A stretch of 30,739 nt of DNA from Purshia tridentata. Taxonomy: Eukaryota; Streptophyta; Magnoliopsida; Rosales; Rosaceae. Position numbers and translations under genes: made by a program. A model generated the notes under the pieces. It saw only the letters and a program-made list of their open reading frames with translations, did no database searches and had not been told where the DNA came from. The stretch is taken from the NCBI GenBank assembly GCA_003254885.1, contig QANT01001978.1, positions 1 through 30,739 of the forward strand, given 5' to 3'. Position 1 is the stretch's first letter, and each line of letters begins with the position of its first letter. This document shows positions 30,078 through 30,739 of this stretch, in pieces.

Positions 30078-30739
30078 AAGAAAAACAAACGTAAGATAAA
30101 CCCAATGAGTGGACATAAATCAAAAATAAGTATTGAAAATATTTTAAATTCAAGTTTTCACAAACACTCTTTGAAATCCCCCAATTTTAGATTTTTTCAT
30201 AAAATCCACTGAAACTCTATGTAAAGATTGGCATATGAAAATCCATTTCGAAATCTCTGATAAATAAATAAAATGGGTTAAACTCCCAAATTATCAAATA
30301 CGAACTGTAAGTTTATAACCATTGAAAAGCTTTTTATAAAACTAATATAATAATAAAAACTTCTCCCCACCCAGTTACTCACCAAACTTGCCATACATGC
30401 GCAGGGCCCACAACCTGCCATACGCATGCAGGGCCAATAACCTACCATACATGCGCAGGGCCCACAACCTACCGTACGCATTTAAGGCCAATAACCTGCT
30501 GTATATGCGCAGGGCCCACAACCTGCTGTACGCATGCAGGGCCAATAAACTGCCATACGTGCATGCAGGGTCACCCCCAAAGGGCTAGGCATCCTGGCAC
30601 ACAGCCCAAAGCCTACATGTGTGCCGTGATGGGTCCCATGGACCTTACTGGACTAATCTGTGGCTGGGTAATTACACGGCATTTCAAAACCGCTTTTAAT
30701 TTCTGAAAACTACGACTATAAATCCTTGGCACCAAAGCC
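30078..30739 (-). mobile_element. Truncated LTR copy, inverted relative to the left LTR
   Basis: The reverse complement matches the left LTR from about 4228 to about 4930, with moderate divergence and several indels. The best-conserved parts are the 27-bp minisatellite and the segment around 'tgatgggtccca' and 'ggcacacagcccaaagcc'. The side touching the satellite is broken at the equivalent of about 4930, so the last 360 bases of the LTR are missing. The other side runs off the window. No retroelement proteins are encoded. Confidence 0.8.
30387..30570 (-). repeat. 27-bp minisatellite, seven units, inverted copy
   Basis: Units start at 30387, 30414, 30441, 30468, 30495, 30522 and 30549, so the period is exactly 27. 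Units alternate between a core 'catgcgc' followed by 'gggcccacaa' and a core 'cgcatgc' followed by 'gggccaataa', giving a 54-bp dimer. The plus strand is open throughout (30388-30588) with an 18-residue periodicity (RRAHNLPYACRANNLPYM), the same peptide pattern as in the minus frame at 4394-4627. Confidence 0.9.

Noticed and set aside
5572..30212. Many open frames of 60-115 codons inside the array, with recurring peptides such as NLVNVAPKHYWLARKAWG
   Set aside because: Monomers are about 150 bp, a multiple of three, so any frame free of stops in one monomer stays open in the next. Such frames occur on both strands, break at ordinary substitutions and show no domain. They are satellite sequence, not genes.

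Overview
The window looks like plant nuclear DNA, probably a eudicot. The evidence is an AT-rich flank, a long LTR of the plant type that opens with TGTAACGACCC, and a large tandem satellite of about 150-bp monomers, the size class of many plant centromeric or heterochromatic satellites. A Rosaceae-like source is only a guess from the texture of the LTR. I find no supportable protein-coding gene, rRNA, tRNA or CRISPR array. The short open frames in the window are by-products of repeats.

Layout. 1-2244 is AT-rich intergenic sequence with a possible decayed exon and a possible non-autonomous DNA transposon relic. 2245-5294 is a forward LTR-like unit of about 3.05 kb. It contains a CT tract, several direct repeats and a 27-bp minisatellite. 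5295-30077 is one uninterrupted, single-orientation satellite array of about 24.8 kb. 30078-30739 is a truncated copy of the same LTR on the opposite strand, so LTR relics in inverted orientation flank the array.

The satellite. Monomers are almost exactly 150 bp and fall into five diverged types, here named A to E. They repeat in the fixed order A-B-C-D-E, giving a higher-order repeat (HOR) of about 749 bp. The HOR is regular at 15927-20376 and 25582-30069 (six successive copies each). It is disturbed at about 7.7-15.9 kb and 20.4-25.6 kb, where monomers are missing, doubled, truncated or hybrid. Hybrid monomers usually keep the 150-bp register and tend to switch type inside a core shared by all monomers, as expected from unequal exchange. 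Near-identical local duplications (289 bp at 24.3-24.9 kb; 317 bp at 12.2-12.9 kb) are recent or, where they abut an N, may be assembly artefacts. Single N characters at 3118, 6454, 8222, 8682 and 12556 coincide with sequence discontinuities and look like contig joins.

Most notable: only the B monomer, so once per HOR, carries a 17-bp site that fits or nearly fits the mammalian CENP-B box core (NTTCGNNNNANNCGGGN). One copy, at 5688-5704, fits exactly, and many others differ by one CpG-type transition. This is the best candidate for functional structure in the window. Whether the array is centromeric cannot be decided from sequence alone.
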